A stretch of DNA of 5,986 nucleotides, from positions 1 to 5,986 of the forward strand of contig DAOUQS010000130.1 in assembly GCA_030625465.1 (NCBI GenBank), given 5' to 3'. This DNA is from Amylibacter sp. Lineage in GTDB: Bacteria; Pseudomonadota; Alphaproteobacteria; Rhodobacterales; Rhodobacteraceae. Below are positions 4,551 to 5,986 of the stretch, in pieces. The position numbers and the translations under genes are program-made. The number at the start of each line of letters is the position of its first letter. The first letter of the stretch is position 1. The notes below the pieces were generated by a model, which saw only the letters and a program-made list of their open reading frames with translations, did not search any database and was not told the origin of the DNA.

Positions 4551-5986
4551 ATGGCAGACGCAGCTGCTCACGACCACGCACGGCCGGGCTTTTTTACGCG
4601 TTGGTTTATGTCCACAAACCACAAAGATATTGGTATACTTTACCTGTTTACCGCAGGTGCTTTAGGCTTTGTATCGGTGTTGTTCACCGTTTACATGCGA
4701 CTGGAACTGATGGATCCGGGCGTTCAGTACATGTGTATGGAAGGTGCCAGTCTTGTGGCAGCTGCCGTTGAAGATTGTACACCTAACGGGCATCTTTGGA
4801 ATGTTCTGATCACAGGCCACGGCATCTTGATGATGTTCTTCGTGGTGATCCCTGCCCTGTTCGGCGGTTTCGGCAACTACTTCATGCCCTTGATGATCGG
4901 CGCGCCCGATATGGCGTTCCCGCGGATGAACAACCTGTCTTTCTGGATGTATGTAGCGGGTTCATCATTGGCCGTATGTTCATTGCTGGCCCCTGGCGGC
5001 AACGACCAGCTGGGTTCAGGCGTGGGCTGGGTGCTTTATGCGCCGCTGTCTACCAATGAAGGCGGCATTTCAATGGACTTCGCGATTTTCGCGGTTCACT
5101 TGTCCGGTGCCTCATCCATTTTGGGCGCGATCAATATGATCACGACCTTCCTGAATATGCGCGCCCCCGGCATGACATTGCACAAGACACCCCTGTTTGC
5201 ATGGTCGATCTTCGTCACCGCGTTTTTGATCCTATTGTCCTTGCCGGTTCTGGCGGGTGCGATCACAATGCTGCTGACAGACCGTAACTTTGGTACAACA
5301 TTCTTTGACGCAGCCGGTGGCGGCGACCCGATCTTGTACCAGCACTTGCTGTGGTTCTTCGGACACCCGGAAGTGTACATGATCATCGTGCCGGGCTTTG
5401 GTATTGTTTCACACGTCATTTCAACCTTCTCGAAAAAACCGATCTTCGGCTACCTGCCGATGGTTTACGCGATGGTTGCCATTGGCGCATTGGGCTTCGT
5501 TGTCTGGGCGCACCACATGTATACGGTTGGCCTATCCCTGACACAGCAAAGCTACTTTATGCTGGCAACAATGGTGATCGCAGTGCCTACAGGCATCAAG
5601 ATCTTTTCATGGATCGCTACTATGTGGGGCGGTTCAATCAGCTTTAAAACACCAATGCTGTTCGCGATGGGCTTCTTGTTCCTGTTCACCGTTGGCGGTG
5701 TAACAGGTGTGGTTCTGTCACAAGCAGGCGTTGACCGCGCATATCATGATACATACTACGTGGTTGCCCACTTCCATTATGTGATGTCGCTGGGTGCGGT
5801 ATTCTGTATCTTCTCTGGCATCTATTACTGGATCGGCAAAATGTCCGGACGGCAATATCCCGAATGGGCAGGCCAGTTGCATTTCTGGATGATGTTCATC
5901 GGTGCAAACCTGACCTTCTTCCCACAGCACTTCCTGGGTCGCCAAGGCATGCCACGCCGTTACATCGACTATCCTGACCAGTTTGC
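4551..5986 (+). CDS. ctaD: Cytochrome c oxidase subunit I, aa3 type (3' end beyond window)
   Basis: The open frame runs 478 codons to the window edge; the family is about 555 residues, so about 75-80 are missing, including the last membrane helix. It is the catalytic subunit of the haem-copper oxidase that reduces O2 and pumps protons in the inner membrane. Visible residues: haem a ligands His90 and His409; haem a3 ligand His407; CuB ligands His272, His321 and His322; Tyr276, which cross-links to His272; D-pathway Asp120 with its Asn cluster (109, 127, 128) and Glu274; K-pathway Lys350. The combination of HPEVY, D- and K-pathway residues marks a type A1 oxidase. Every position is four below my remembered P. 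denitrificans numbering, so there is no gap up to His409. Cys62 and Cys76 lie in the first periplasmic loop. The start is supported by AGGAGA at 4539-4544. No ctaC, ctaB or ctaE is visible in this window. Confidence 0.97.
   Translation, partial: MADAAAHDHARPGFFTRWFMSTNHKDIGILYLFTAGALGFVSVLFTVYMRLELMDPGVQYMCMEGASLVAAAVEDCTPNGHLWNVLITGHGILMMFFVVIPALFGGFGNYFMPLMIGAPDMAFPRMNNLSFWMYVAGSSLAVCSLLAPGGNDQLGSGVGWVLYAPLSTNEGGISMDFAIFAVHLSGASSILGAINMITTFLNMRAPGMTLHKTPLFAWSIFVTAFLILLSLPVLAGAITMLLTDRNFGTTFFDAAGGGDPILYQHLLWFFGHPEVYMIIVPGFGIVSHVISTFSKKPIFGYLPMVYAMVAIGALGFVVWAHHMYTVGLSLTQQSYFMLATMVIAVPTGIKIFSWIATMWGGSISFKTPMLFAMGFLFLFTVGGVTGVVLSQAGVDRAYHDTYYVVAHFHYVMSLGAVFCIFSGIYYWIGKMSGRQYPEWAGQLHFWMMFIGANLTFFPQHFLGRQGMPRRYIDYPDQF

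Noticed and set aside
4456..4665. Plus-strand ORF of 69 codons overlapping the ctaD start
   Set aside because: It has no ribosome site, begins inside the leader and overlaps ctaD in another frame; ctaD coding is beyond doubt.
4796..5945. Short ORFs on both strands inside ctaD
   Set aside because: They lie in alternate frames of a fully conserved oxidase gene and have no ribosome sites or recognisable domains.

Overview
The window looks like chromosomal DNA of an alphaproteobacterium, most likely Rhodobacterales (Roseobacter/Paracoccus type). The strongest pointer is the cytochrome c oxidase subunit I gene at the right edge. Its conserved residues all sit exactly four positions below my remembered numbering for Paracoccus denitrificans subunit I. 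The moderate G+C content and the Shine-Dalgarno-led genes fit a marine roseobacter, but the exact genus cannot be read from the sequence.

Left part (1-910). Two exported proteins are transcribed divergently from a 200-base intergenic region. To the left only the first 11 codons of a minus-strand gene are present (a lysine-rich, hydrophobic start typical of a signal peptide). To the right is a complete periplasmic single-domain rhodanese (234-860). Between them lie two near-identical palindromes, each centred about 41-42 bases upstream of the predicted transcription start of one of the two genes.

Middle part (881-2661). Two minus-strand genes follow: a secreted SH3-domain protein with a conserved Cys/Trp-containing C-terminal domain (1919-2530) and, downstream of it, an AcoR-like regulator (901-1866). 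The regulator has a GAF sensor and a Fis-type helix-turn-helix but no AAA+ sigma-54 activation domain. It has its own good promoter and converges on the rhodanese gene.

Right part (2590-5986). A five-helix membrane enzyme of the OpgB/LtaS branch of the sulfatase superfamily (2661-4289) is preceded by a 14-codon minicistron whose stop codon overlaps the enzyme's start codon. After a 261-base non-coding stretch with several inverted repeats comes ctaD (4551 to the right edge, lacking its 3' end), the catalytic subunit of an aa3-type cytochrome c oxidase.

How the genes fit together: the neighbourhood is mostly cell-envelope and respiration housekeeping. The rhodanese, its divergent partner and the AAA+-less regulator may form one small regulatory unit. 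That is inferred from gene order and operator placement, not shown. I see no CRISPR array, tRNA, rRNA, insertion sequence, phage gene or toxin-antitoxin pair, and no clear undescribed multi-gene system. The most interesting signals are regulatory: the paired operators, the coupled minicistron and the structured ctaD leader.
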